Shown here in pieces: positions 7,617 through 13,911 of a DNA stretch of 13,941 nt (the stretch's first letter is position 1; each line of letters begins with the position of its first letter). Position numbers and translations under genes: made by a program. The stretch comes from Baffinella frigidus. Taxonomy: Eukaryota; Cryptophyceae; Cryptomonadales; Baffinellaceae. The stretch is taken from contig MU646812.1 in the NCBI GenBank assembly GCA_026770585.1, forward strand, positions 256,371 to 270,311, given 5' to 3'. The notes beneath the pieces were generated by a model. It saw nothing but the letters and a program-made list of their open reading frames with translations. It was not told the DNA's origin and searched no databases.

Positions 7617-7624
7617 CATAAAAG
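7617..7624 (+). promoter_or_regulatory. TATA-like box facing right, CATAAAAG
   Basis: CATAAAAG, one base from the TATAAAAG consensus, sits at the inner edge of the right end of the element, in mirror position to the left box. A start about 30 nt downstream falls near 7647, just beyond the element and 60 nt before the ATG of the gene at 7707. Confidence 0.35.
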
Positions 7625-7659
7625 CCGCTAGTGGTTGCTGGTGGCTCCAGGGCGACGTC

Positions 7660-7677
7660 ATGGGCATGAGGGCGTGA
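7660..7677 (+). other. Short upstream open frame (MGMRA)
   Basis: ATG GGC ATG AGG GCG TGA lies between the putative transcription start and the main ATG at 7707. It is in a different frame and ends 29 bases before that ATG. It could dampen translation of the main frame if the transcript begins upstream of 7660. Confidence 0.35.
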
Positions 7678-7706
7678 AGCGGTGCCCCCTTGCCGACACA
7701 CCAGCC

Positions 7707-10442
7707 ATGACCAGCGGTGGCCATCGCCGCGTGTCATGTTCGCTGCTGCACCCGCGTCTCCTGTCCGTCCTCGCCCTCCTTGCGGCGCTCCTCCCTCTCC
7801 AAGGTACGGATCCCGTTCGCGGGTTCCACCCGCCCGCCCCTCCATCTTCCCTGGCAGGCCCTTCCACCGACGCAGCCTTCGAATCGGGGCGCTCATCGCG
7901 CACCGCAGCTACTGATGAAGTCTCGACCTGCAGGAAGTGCGAGCGCGCCTGCGGTTCAGATTCTCCACCCGCTGGAAGGACAGCAGCTGGCGGCCTCGTG
8001 GCAGAACGTACTCATCGCCTCCATCCAGGGTGCGCTCGCGATCCACACGCCCACGCCTTGTGCTGACCACTGAGGCCAGCGTCTTGGATGCGGGATTTCC
8101 TCCCCCAGCATCGAAGTTGCCCTCACTCCACACCCGGGAAAACCCACCCAGGTTTCCGCGCGCCGGAGGATGGCACCGTCGCGATCTACATCAATGACGT
8201 CCTCGCCGCTCGCCTCGAACAGTGCTCTCCCCCACCCGCTCAACCTGCTGTGCCTCAAACATCAACCCTCATCTCTAGACCCTCACGGTGAGCGTGGAGC
8301 CACCTGTCCCTGAAAAAACATTCTGAAAACATTGGGATTTTTTTGGTGTTGGGCAGGTGGCCAGGAGCGGTGGAGCTGCCGGCGCTTCCGCCCGGGGAGC
8401 ACTCCATTGCCCTCTCGCTTCAGGTTCCCTCCTCGCAGCACAATATCTACCCTGACCTTGAGAACTTCCCTGACCTTGAGTCCCACGGCTTTTGACTAAG
8501 ACAGCTGCTGTCTATACCATTGCCGTCTCGCTACAGGTTGCCTCCTCTTTCTTCTTCTTTACTCCTAGAGATGCGTGACCCAAAAGTCCTGGTCGATTCA
8601 GGTGCCTTTATCGTTCTTCTTCTTTCGCTGCAGGAGCCTTTCTCGCAGCACACTACCTTATCTCTTGCTCTTCTTCATTGTTACTCTCTGCATAGGGACG
8701 AGTGATCCAAAAGTCGATCCAAAAGTGCGTTTCTCTTTCTTCTTCTTTCGCTTCAGGTGCACTCCTCTCTCTTCTTCTTTCTCTGCAGGTTCCCTCCTCA
8801 CACTCCTTGACTCCTTCCGAGGATCGTTCCCTCCCTCGCTCGAGTCTTTGATTCAAGGCCAGGAGCTTCCCCCCTCTCTCTTCTTCTTTCGGATCTTCCC
8901 CCCTCTCTCTTCTTCTTTCGGATCTTCCCCCCTCTCTCTTCTTCTTTCGGATCTTTCCCCCTCTCTCTTCTTCTTTCGCAGCTTCCCCCCTCTCTCTTCT
9001 TCTTTCTCTGCGAAGTTCCCCTCTCGCAGAACACTTGGTCTTGGCATCTTTCTGAGGACCGTTCCCGTCCTGGCTTGAATCGTTGATTCAAGGCCAGAAG
9101 GCTCCTCTCTCTTCTTCTTTCGCTACAGCTGCCTTTCTCTTTCTTCTTCTTTATGCTGCAGGCGCCATCCTCCTAGCTCTGCCTGACTCGGGTTGACTGA
9201 TCTTTTTCACCCCAAAAGTTGACGGATTTGCCCCCAAACCCCGAGGAATTGACTTCCGGTCTCCCAAAATTGGGGAGACCAAATCGTGTGAGACAGAGCT
9301 AGTCCTCGCAGAACACTTGGCCTTCACTCTTTCCGAGGATCGATCCCTCGCGTCTTGCCTTGGATCTTTGCGAGAATCGTTGCCTCTTTCTTTTGCGAGA
9401 ATCGTTGCCTCTTTCAGTTCTTTCGAGATGAACTTGGACTGGACTTTCTTCGAGGATCGTCCCCTCGATTCCCAGAGGACAACGCATCTGTCTCGCTGCA
9501 GGCGCCCTCCTCTTTTTTCTTCTTTGTTACTCTCAGCCTATGCTGAGAGTATGCACCTCCACCGAGGCTTCATCTTGATGAGTGATCCAAAAGTCCTTCT
9601 CGCAGAAAACTTGGCCTTCACACTCTTTTCGATGATCGTTCCCTCGCTCATGGCCTTGAATCTTGTGCGAGGATCGTTCCCTCGCTTCCCAGAGGACACC
9701 GCGCAGCTGTCTCACGTTCGTTCCGTACGCGTCTAATTCGCCGGAGGAAGAAGGGGGGAGTTTGTGCCTCACACGGGAAAATTCACTCGCAGAACACGCG
9801 GCCTTCACCTTTTCCGAGGATCGTTCCCTCGCTTCTGGCCTTGAATTCAACGCCAGAATCTGGCCTTGCTTCTCACAGGACAGCACAGCTGTCTCACGTT
9901 CGGCATCTTTCCGAGGATCGTTCCCTCCCTGGCTTGAATCTTTGATCCAAGGCCAGAAGGTTCCCTCTTCTCTCTTCTTTGTTGCAGGCGCCCTTCTGTT
10001 TCTTCTTCTTCTTCTTCTTCTTCTTCTTCTTCTTCTTCTTCTTCTTCTTCTTCTTCTTCTTCTTCTTCTTCTTTCGCTGCAGGTGCCCTCCTCCCAGAAC
10101 ACTTGGCCTTCACTCTCTTTTCGAGGATCGTTCCCTCGCTTCCGGCCTTGCTTCTCACAGGACAGCACAGCTGTCTCACGTTCGTTTCGCACGCTTACAC
10201 GTCTCCAGAGAAAGACGCGGGTAGTACATGCCTCACACGGGCAAATTCATTCGTGTGCCTTTCACGTGAAAATTTACTCGTCACGGGTGGTTGCGGGAAG
10301 CGATTTTTGATGGGTGTGCACACATGGCGGCCATGTTGGTAGTGATGACGGTCTCTCTCTCTCGCGCGCGCGCTCTCTCTCTCTCTCTCACACACACTCT
10401 CTCTCTCTCACACACTCTCTCTCTCTCACACACACACACACA

Positions 10443-10480
<38 letters not shown>

Positions 10481-10684
10481 CTCTCTCTCTCTCTCACACA
10501 CACTCTCTCTCTCTCACACACACACTCTCTCTCTCACTCTCACTCACTCTCTCACTCACTTGCTCACTCTCACTGACTCTCTCGCTCTCTCTCTCACTCT
10601 CTCTCTCTCTCTCTGCAGGACGCGAGCTTCGAGGTCCTCGAAGAGGAGGTGGTCATATTCCGCACGCTCTCTCCCTCTAGGTAA
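7707..10684 (+). CDS. Split gene: secreted Ig-like-domain protein, 5 exons
   Basis: Proposed exons are 7707-7803, 7934-8029, 8152-8287, 8357-8423 and 10619-10684 (462 nt, 153 residues plus TAA). Every intron starts GT and ends AG, and the phases 1, 1, 2, 0 join without a frame break. Exon 1 encodes a signal peptide: basic HRR, then hydrophobic LLSVLALLAALLPL. Exons 2-5 together read like one beta-sandwich (Ig-like) module: VQILHPLEGQQLAASW, then GFRAPEDGTVAIYIND, then LPALPPGEHSIALSLQ, then FEVLEEEVVIFRT. From memory, this pattern (P-x-[ED]-G, G-x-V-x-[IV]-Y-[IV], L-P-x-G-x-H, closing V-x-F) occurs in secreted or Golgi-lumen proteins of algae, sometimes before glycosyl- or sulfotransferase domains. 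No catalytic residues are visible here. The protein may continue: AG|GTAACC at 10680/10681 is a possible donor and would lead out of the window. Exon 3 has an alternative donor at 8221/8222 that keeps frame and removes 22 low-complexity residues (SPPPAQP...). Confidence 0.65.
8404..8546 (+). repeat. Duplicated exon 4 / intron 4 boundary
   Basis: The 30 bp 8404-8433, spanning the end of exon 4 and its donor, recur at 8517-8546 with 27 of 30 bases identical (113 bp offset). The copy still reads TIAVSLQ followed by CAG|GT, compared with SIALSLQ followed by CAG|GT in exon 4. It is a pseudo-exon end inside intron 4. The related word tcgct(g/t)cag followed by g(t/c)(g/t)cc recurs many times further on. 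Confidence 0.75.
8862..9010 (+). repeat. 29 bp polypyrimidine tandem repeat, ~5 copies
   Basis: The unit ggatcttccccc plus ctctctcttcttctttc repeats about five times with small changes, the last copies reading gcagcttcccc. The strand is almost purely C and T, so it resembles a chain of polypyrimidine tracts and could form triplex DNA. The minus-strand frames full of KKKRE-type residues here are artefacts. Confidence 0.8.
10000..10074 (+). repeat. (TTC)n microsatellite, ~24 units
   Basis: A pure (TTC)n tract within intron 4 leads directly into tttcgctgcag|gtgcc at 10072-10087, forming a very strong polypyrimidine tract before a CAG|GT site. Frames of poly-F or poly-E/poly-R across it are not genes. 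Confidence 0.95.
10351..10616 (+). repeat. Compound (CT)n / (CA)n microsatellite at acceptor
   Basis: About 265 bp of CT runs broken by short CA runs extend to the ctctctctgcag acceptor of exon 5, so the intron's polypyrimidine tract is itself a microsatellite. It starts with a ctcgcgcgcgcgct stretch. Length change here could affect splicing of exon 5. Confidence 0.95.
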
Positions 10685-10740
10685 CCCTCCGCACGCTCCC
10701 TCCCTCGGAGGTAACCTTCCGCACGCTCCCTCCCTCGAGA
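10651..10740 (+). repeat. 30 bp tandem triplication of the exon 5 end
   Basis: The segment ccgcacgctc(t/c)ctccctc repeats with a 30 bp period. The junction AG|GTAACC appears at 10680/10681 and again at 10710/10711; the third unit ends gagag. The first unit is the end of exon 5 and carries the in-frame TAA at 10682-10684, so using the second donor would include that stop. Confidence 0.8.
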
Positions 10741-11115
10741 GAATGAAGGCCTTCATTCCTCCCCGAGACTTCATTCCACTCTGAGACTTTGGTTCCACGC
10801 TGATAGGGCAACGGCCTGAAAATGGGGTAGCTAGGCCTACGGCATTGCCTAAGACCTCCTACCGCAGGCCGAGACTGTTTGGTCCTAGGATCCCTCGGCC
10901 TACGGTGGGAGGTCCTAGGCGATGCCGTATGCTTAACTACCCTATTGTGAGGCCGTTAGCCTATGAACGCTGAGACTTTACTCCACTCCGATGTCTGCAT
11001 TCAACTCCGAGACTGCATTCAGTCCACTCTGAAGAGAGAGAGCGTTCTCTATTGGAAACCAACTGGTCCGGGTCCGTTCTGTCACCGAGGCGATTTTAGC
11101 GGACCGCTCGGTACT
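10741..11115 (+). repeat. Degenerate ttccactctgagact repeats around copy B
   Basis: Words such as ttccactctgagact, cacgctga, ctccactccgatgtctgcatt and cattcagtccactctga recur between 10765 and 11035, interrupted by the foldback element at 10803. The 89-codon minus-strand frame at 10978-11247 has no recognisable domain. Confidence 0.5.
10803..10964. mobile_element. Foldback element, CCTACGG family, copy B
   Basis: The arms run about 64 bp each, from atagggcaacggcc on the left to ggccgttagcctat on the right, containing aatggggtag, ctacggcattgcct, gacctcctacc and their complements. The loop holds ggtcctaggatccc. Ends AACGGCC/GGCCGTT are preserved here, whereas copy A keeps only the right one (2379). 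The direct repeat acgctga at 10797-10803 and 10967-10973 flanks it and may be a target-site duplication. Confidence 0.8.
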
Positions 11116-11117
11116 TA

Positions 11118-11196
11118 GTGTTTTGGGAGTGGTGGACGTCTGGATCGTTGGTGTGATAAGTTCCCGGAGTGGTAGTTCAGATGTGCCAAGTTCGTC
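11118..11196 (-). repeat. Inverted copy of 12603-12681
   Basis: About 79 bp match the plus strand at 12603-12681 at roughly 90 percent by eye. In the matching frame the two copies read LAHLNYHSGNLSHQRS and LAHLNYHSGNVSHQRS. This ties the sequence here to the LNVGA repeat block downstream. Confidence 0.7.
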
Positions 11197-11434
11197 GCGC
11201 CATGGGAGCTCCGATGGCTTGATTCCATTGACAAGACAGCATTCCACTCCGAGTCAACAGAGCTGCGTCGAGCCACCCGCCGTGTGGATGCTGGCAGGGT
11301 AGATAGTAGGGCAGACTGCACTAGAGCGGCACCTCTTTCCCCGAACTACCACTCCACGAACTCGCAACACAGCGGACTTGGACGGGATTCTGAATAAACC
11401 CTCAGCGATAAGACCTAGGACTCTACGGCAGGCA

Positions 11435-11472
11435 ATCCGTAGGGACATTGGGGGGGGGGGGTTCCTACGGAT
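11435..11472. repeat. Short CCTACGG-family inverted repeat around a G run
   Basis: atccgtagg (11435-11443) pairs with cctacggat (11464-11472). Between them lies a run of 12 G's. Nearby gacctagga and ctacggca words suggest a decayed member of the same foldback family. Confidence 0.5.
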
Positions 11473-11524
11473 AAGGTAACGGAAACTCGGGTATTTCCTG
11501 CCCGAAAATCCCTTTGCAGCCCGC

Positions 11525-11735
11525 TGTGTGGTAGAGCCGCCATCCAGGTATTCACGAACACCCCCGAACGCACCCCCGTGCTGGATATTTAAAATTAATA
11601 ATAACGGCTAAATGTTTTTAATGATGAGACGAGATCAAGTGGGTCAGAGCTAGAACTTGGCGCAGCCACGATCCACACATTCACCAACACCCCCAAAATC
11701 GGTTTGAGTTTTACACTCAGCACCCCCGTGCTGGA
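11525..11735 (+). repeat. Imperfect direct duplication, cacccccgtgctgga
   Basis: attcacgaacacccccgaac...gcacccccgtgctggat at about 11550-11585 corresponds to attcaccaacacccccaaaa...gcacccccgtgctggaa at about 11678-11727. The second copy has extra sequence in the middle, and about 60 bp of AT-rich DNA lies between the two. No gene is seen. Confidence 0.55.
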
Positions 11736-11852
11736 AACGAGGACGTTCTCTCAGCCGGTCCAAGACGTGTTGCTCTTGACCATACGTGGATGCTCGAAGA
11801 CATCCTGATATCCGTATTTCAGGAAAAAGTCTGGTTGCACAAGAGGCGGGCT

Positions 11853-12045
11853 AGAGCATTTGCGTTTGCGGTAATTGTTGTCCGTTTTGGACTTGCGGTT
11901 TTCCCGTTTTCTAATTTTGATTTGTATCAGAAGTGTCCATTTAAAGTTCGTAAAACAATTTCAATGGACACTTCTGGTACAAATCAAAACCGGGAAACTG
12001 GAGAACCGTATGTCCAAAACGGACACCAATTACCGCAAACGCTCT
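11853..12045. mobile_element. Long foldback element, ~85 bp arms
   Basis: The left arm 11853-11942 (agagcatttgcg, tttgcggtaattgttgtccg, ttttggacttgcgg ... gaagtgtccatt) pairs with 11963-12045 nearly throughout, leaving a ~20 base loop. Mismatches are spread along the arms, so it is not brand new. The body is non-coding; the 152-codon frame at 11790-12248 crosses this element and the next one and is not a gene. Confidence 0.85.
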
Positions 12046-12081
12046 ATCTGACCGTGGGCGCGGTGGCAGCGTCCCAGAATT

Positions 12082-12227
12082 CAATTTCAGACCAAGACAG
12101 AATCTGTCCCGCTATCTTAGGCTCCCCACGCAGAAGGCAAGGGTGTATATGCCTTTTTAGGCATCACATGATGCTATCTTGCGCCTTTTCATCAGGACAG
12201 ATTCTGGTATGGTCCGAGATGAAATTG
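12082..12227. mobile_element. Foldback element, ~30 bp imperfect ends
   Basis: caatttcagaccaagacaga plus atctgtcc on the left pairs with ggacagattctgg...ggtccgagatgaaattg on the right, with small gaps. The interior has gctatctta / gatgctatcttgc and gccttttt / aggca words similar to the elements at 3269 and 3529. It lies just downstream of a gtgggcgcggtggcagcgtcc repeat unit. Confidence 0.7.
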
Positions 12228-12265
12228 TTGCTCTTTGGGGAGTGTTGAGGGCAGAAACCTCAGGA

Positions 12266-12392
12266 GAGACGTCTCTCAAAAACCGTGGGAGAGACGTCTC
12301 TGTCCGGACAAAGACGTCTCCTTGTGAGAGATGTCTCTGTGCTGTCTGAGAAGAACCTTGTGAGAGATGTCTCTGTTCTGTCTGAGAAGTGC
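12266..12392 (+). repeat. Tandem repeat of palindromic agagacgtctct
   Basis: The perfect 12 bp palindrome agagacgtctct appears twice (near 12267 and 12290), followed by two tandem 36 bp units (12321-12356 and 12357-12392) in which it has become agagatgtctct. The word ctgtctgagaag closes each 36 bp unit. Confidence 0.75.
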
Positions 12393-12536
12393 TGCGGGGC
12401 GCAGAAACCGTGTGTTGGCACGAAGGAAAAACTAAATGTGGGCGCGGTAACAGCGTGTGTAACAGACCTGTTGCTCTTGGTCAGTACACCTGAAGTCCCA
12501 CACACTACGCCCACGCAAAATCGGAGCTGTGAAGGG

Positions 12537-12580
12537 AAAAATAAAGGTTTATTTCCCCCAAAATAAAGGTTTATTTTTCC
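12537..12580. repeat. Double aaataaaggtttattt
   Basis: aaataaaggtttattt occurs twice, separated by a few bases (ccccc), and is itself nearly self-complementary, so it can pair in several ways. On the plus strand it contains AATAAA twice, which could serve as polyadenylation signals, although no gene ending here was found. Confidence 0.5.
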
Positions 12581-12990
12581 GGTAGCAGCGTACTGCCACG
12601 CCACGAACTTGGCACATCTGAACTACCACTCCGGGAACGTATCTCACCAACGATCCAGACATCCTCCACTCCCACAACACGAAGCACCGAGGGGTGCAGA
12701 AACTGTGAATTGGCACGAGGGAAATCTCAACGTGGGCGCGATGTCAGCCGGACCTCGGCCAGTCCAAGACTTGATTGCTCTTGGGGAAGTGCCGAGGGGT
12801 GCGGAAACCTTGAAGTGGCACCACGGAAACCTGAATGTGGGCGCGTCGTCAGCGTGCCGCCGCTCCTGGCCTCACATCCTCCAACCCGAACCGCACCCAT
12901 GCGCTGAACACGATGAATTTCTCTCGGCGAGTCCAAGACGTGTTGTTGCTCGTGGCCAGCGCACGGAGGGAAATCTGACCGTGGGCGCGG

Positions 12991-13178
12991 TAGAGCTATT
13001 CCGGTAGGACTTGTCGCGTTTTCGATTTCGCGACTTCGAGACTTCAAGACTTCATTTGTACCATGAGATTTGAAACGGTGTGTTTTAAAACGATTTACGA
13101 CCTTTAAAACCTTTTTGAGGTCTGAAATCTTGAAATCTCGAAGTCGAAAACGCGACAAGTCCTACCGGAATGGCTCTA
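12991..13178. mobile_element. Foldback element splitting an LNVGA unit
   Basis: tagagctattccggtaggac and onwards (12991-13054) pairs with 13119-13178, ending cctaccggaatggctcta. The arms are about 60 bp, carrying cttgtcgcgttttcg and cttcgaga words, with an AT-rich centre. It begins right after a gtgggcgcgg word; sequence resembling the rest of the repeat unit (gtaacagcgtcccaccgct) resumes at about 13203. Confidence 0.8.
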
Positions 13179-13261
13179 GCAGCAAAAACTGAAGATGGGT
13201 GGGTAACAGCGTCCCACCGCTTCTGCCATCGCCCCTCGCGGTCCACGCAGGGCTGGAGGGG

Positions 13262-13372
13262 GGGGTATTCAAAAGTCATTTTTGACGGGGAAACTTTCTC
13301 AAAAGTCATTTTTAGCACAAAAACGGCTCCAAGAACGAGCAAACGGCTCCAAGAACGAGAATGGAATACCCC
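13262..13372. repeat. Short inverted ends with paired direct repeats
   Basis: ggggtattc (13262-13270) pairs with gaatacccc (13364-13372). Inside are caaaagtcattttt twice (13270, 13300) and aaacggctccaagaacgag twice in tandem (13321-13339, 13341-13359). It may be a small composite element. Confidence 0.5.
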
Positions 13373-13763
13373 ACCCAAGGGCCTGGAGTGGGCCATGAGG
13401 AGCTGACCTCGGCCAGTCTCGCCCCCCCCCTGAGTTGGCACAAAGGAAACCTAAATGTGGGCGCGGTACCAGCGTCCCGCCGCTCCTGCCAGAACAATGA
13501 CCATGTGTACGCACACGACGTAGCGCTGTACTGAATGTGGGCGCGTCGTCAGCGTGCCGCCGCTCCTGTACCAGGATAGTGTATTCCAAACTAACGGTGA
13601 GCGCGTCGTCAGCGTGCCACCGCTCCTATACCAGGATAGTGAATTCCAAACTAACGGCGAGCGCGTCGTCAGCGTGCCGCCCCCGCCCCCCGCGGAGCCA
13701 TGCGGAGTTGACCTCGGTTGACCGAGGGAGCTTGAGATATAACTGTATAACTATAAGTGGCCA

Positions 13764-13860
13764 GTAGGCGCATACGCCCTACCGTAGGGCCCTAGGACCT
13801 GCCTAGGACCTCTTGGCCGTCAAATTTGACTACCTGGCCACAAATTTGACTACCTGGCCA
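13764..13860. repeat. Partial CCTACGG-family remnant plus 20 bp tandem
   Basis: The words ccctaccgtagggccctagg, acctgcctaggacctc and ggccgt resemble the core of the foldback family. They are followed by caaatttgactacctggcca twice in perfect tandem (13821-13840, 13841-13860). Outer ggccagtagg / cctggcc words could pair. Confidence 0.5.
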
Positions 13861-13911
13861 CACGGGACACCGGAGTGAGGCATAGCTGGACAACGGAGGT
13901 CAACTCCTCAG

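Larger units (their letters stand above)
7360..7640. mobile_element. AT-rich foldback element with perfect 19 bp ends
   Basis: CAGCAACCACTAGCGGCTT at 7360-7378 is the exact reverse complement of 7622-7640, and weaker pairing continues inwards for about 18 bp (tatacatgtctgg / ccggacacctcata). The near-identical flanks gtgctccag (7351-7359) and gtggctccag (7641-7650) look like a target-site duplication differing by one base. The body is AT-rich, unlike the GC-rich DNA on both sides, and non-coding. Ends starting CAG with a duplication of 8-10 bp would fit a non-autonomous hAT- or Mutator-like element, which is inference only. It lies 66 bp upstream of the 7707 start codon. Confidence 0.75.
8424..10618 (+). 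other. Intron 4, long and built of repeats
   Basis: This 2195 bp intron is over 15 times longer than its neighbours (130, 122 and 69 bp). It starts GTTCCC at the exon 4 donor and ends CTGCAG. It contains: copies of ttcttctttcgctgcag followed by g(t/c)gcc(c); about nine copies of cgaggatcgttccctcg (for example near 8819, 9052, 9341, 9451, 9632, 9668, 9817, 9913, 10121), often with gcagaacacttggccttcac before and ggccttgaat or aggccagaag after; the tctcacgttcg end word at about 9710, 9892 and 10173; and gatccaaaagtc at three places. Short hairpins are at 9258-9280 (ggtctccc / gggagacc) and 9529-9550 (actctcagc / gctgagagt). Open frames on either strand are translations of repeats. Confidence 0.6.
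12393..13690 (+). repeat. Dispersed LNVGA repeat, gtgggcgcg unit
   Basis: A unit of about 105 bp, best seen from 12690 to 12860, has parts aggggtgc(a/g)gaaac, tggcac, ggaaacctgaatgtgggcgcg, gtcagcg and gtccaagacgtgttgctct. The gtgggcgcg words start at 12054, 12438, 12732, 12837 and 12981, all in one frame and reading (N)LNVGA or LTVGA, and then at 13457 and 13537 in other frames. From 13541 it passes into a 60 bp tandem (gcgcgtcgtcagcgtgcc at 13541, 13601 and 13661). The longest open frame is 132 codons (12609-13007); its repeats include WHEGNLNVGA and WHHGNLNVGA. I know no such family. It may be a decayed coding repeat or a minisatellite. Confidence 0.6.

Noticed and set aside
8424-8497. Exon 4 read-through ending at a TGA near 8497
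   Set aside because: The frame stays open for about 24 codons after the donor, but the added residues do not continue the domain, whereas exon 5 does in the right phase. It remains a possible intron-retention product.
9533-10310. Frames of 215-219 codons with poly-R, poly-E, poly-L or poly-F
   Set aside because: They result from the (TTC)n tract and intron 4 repeats; both strands are open at once.
10281-10784. SLSLTHTHSLSL-type proteins
   Set aside because: A plain translation of the CT/CA microsatellite.
11790-12248. 152-codon plus-strand frame
   Set aside because: It spans two foldback elements; its sequence is explained by their arms.
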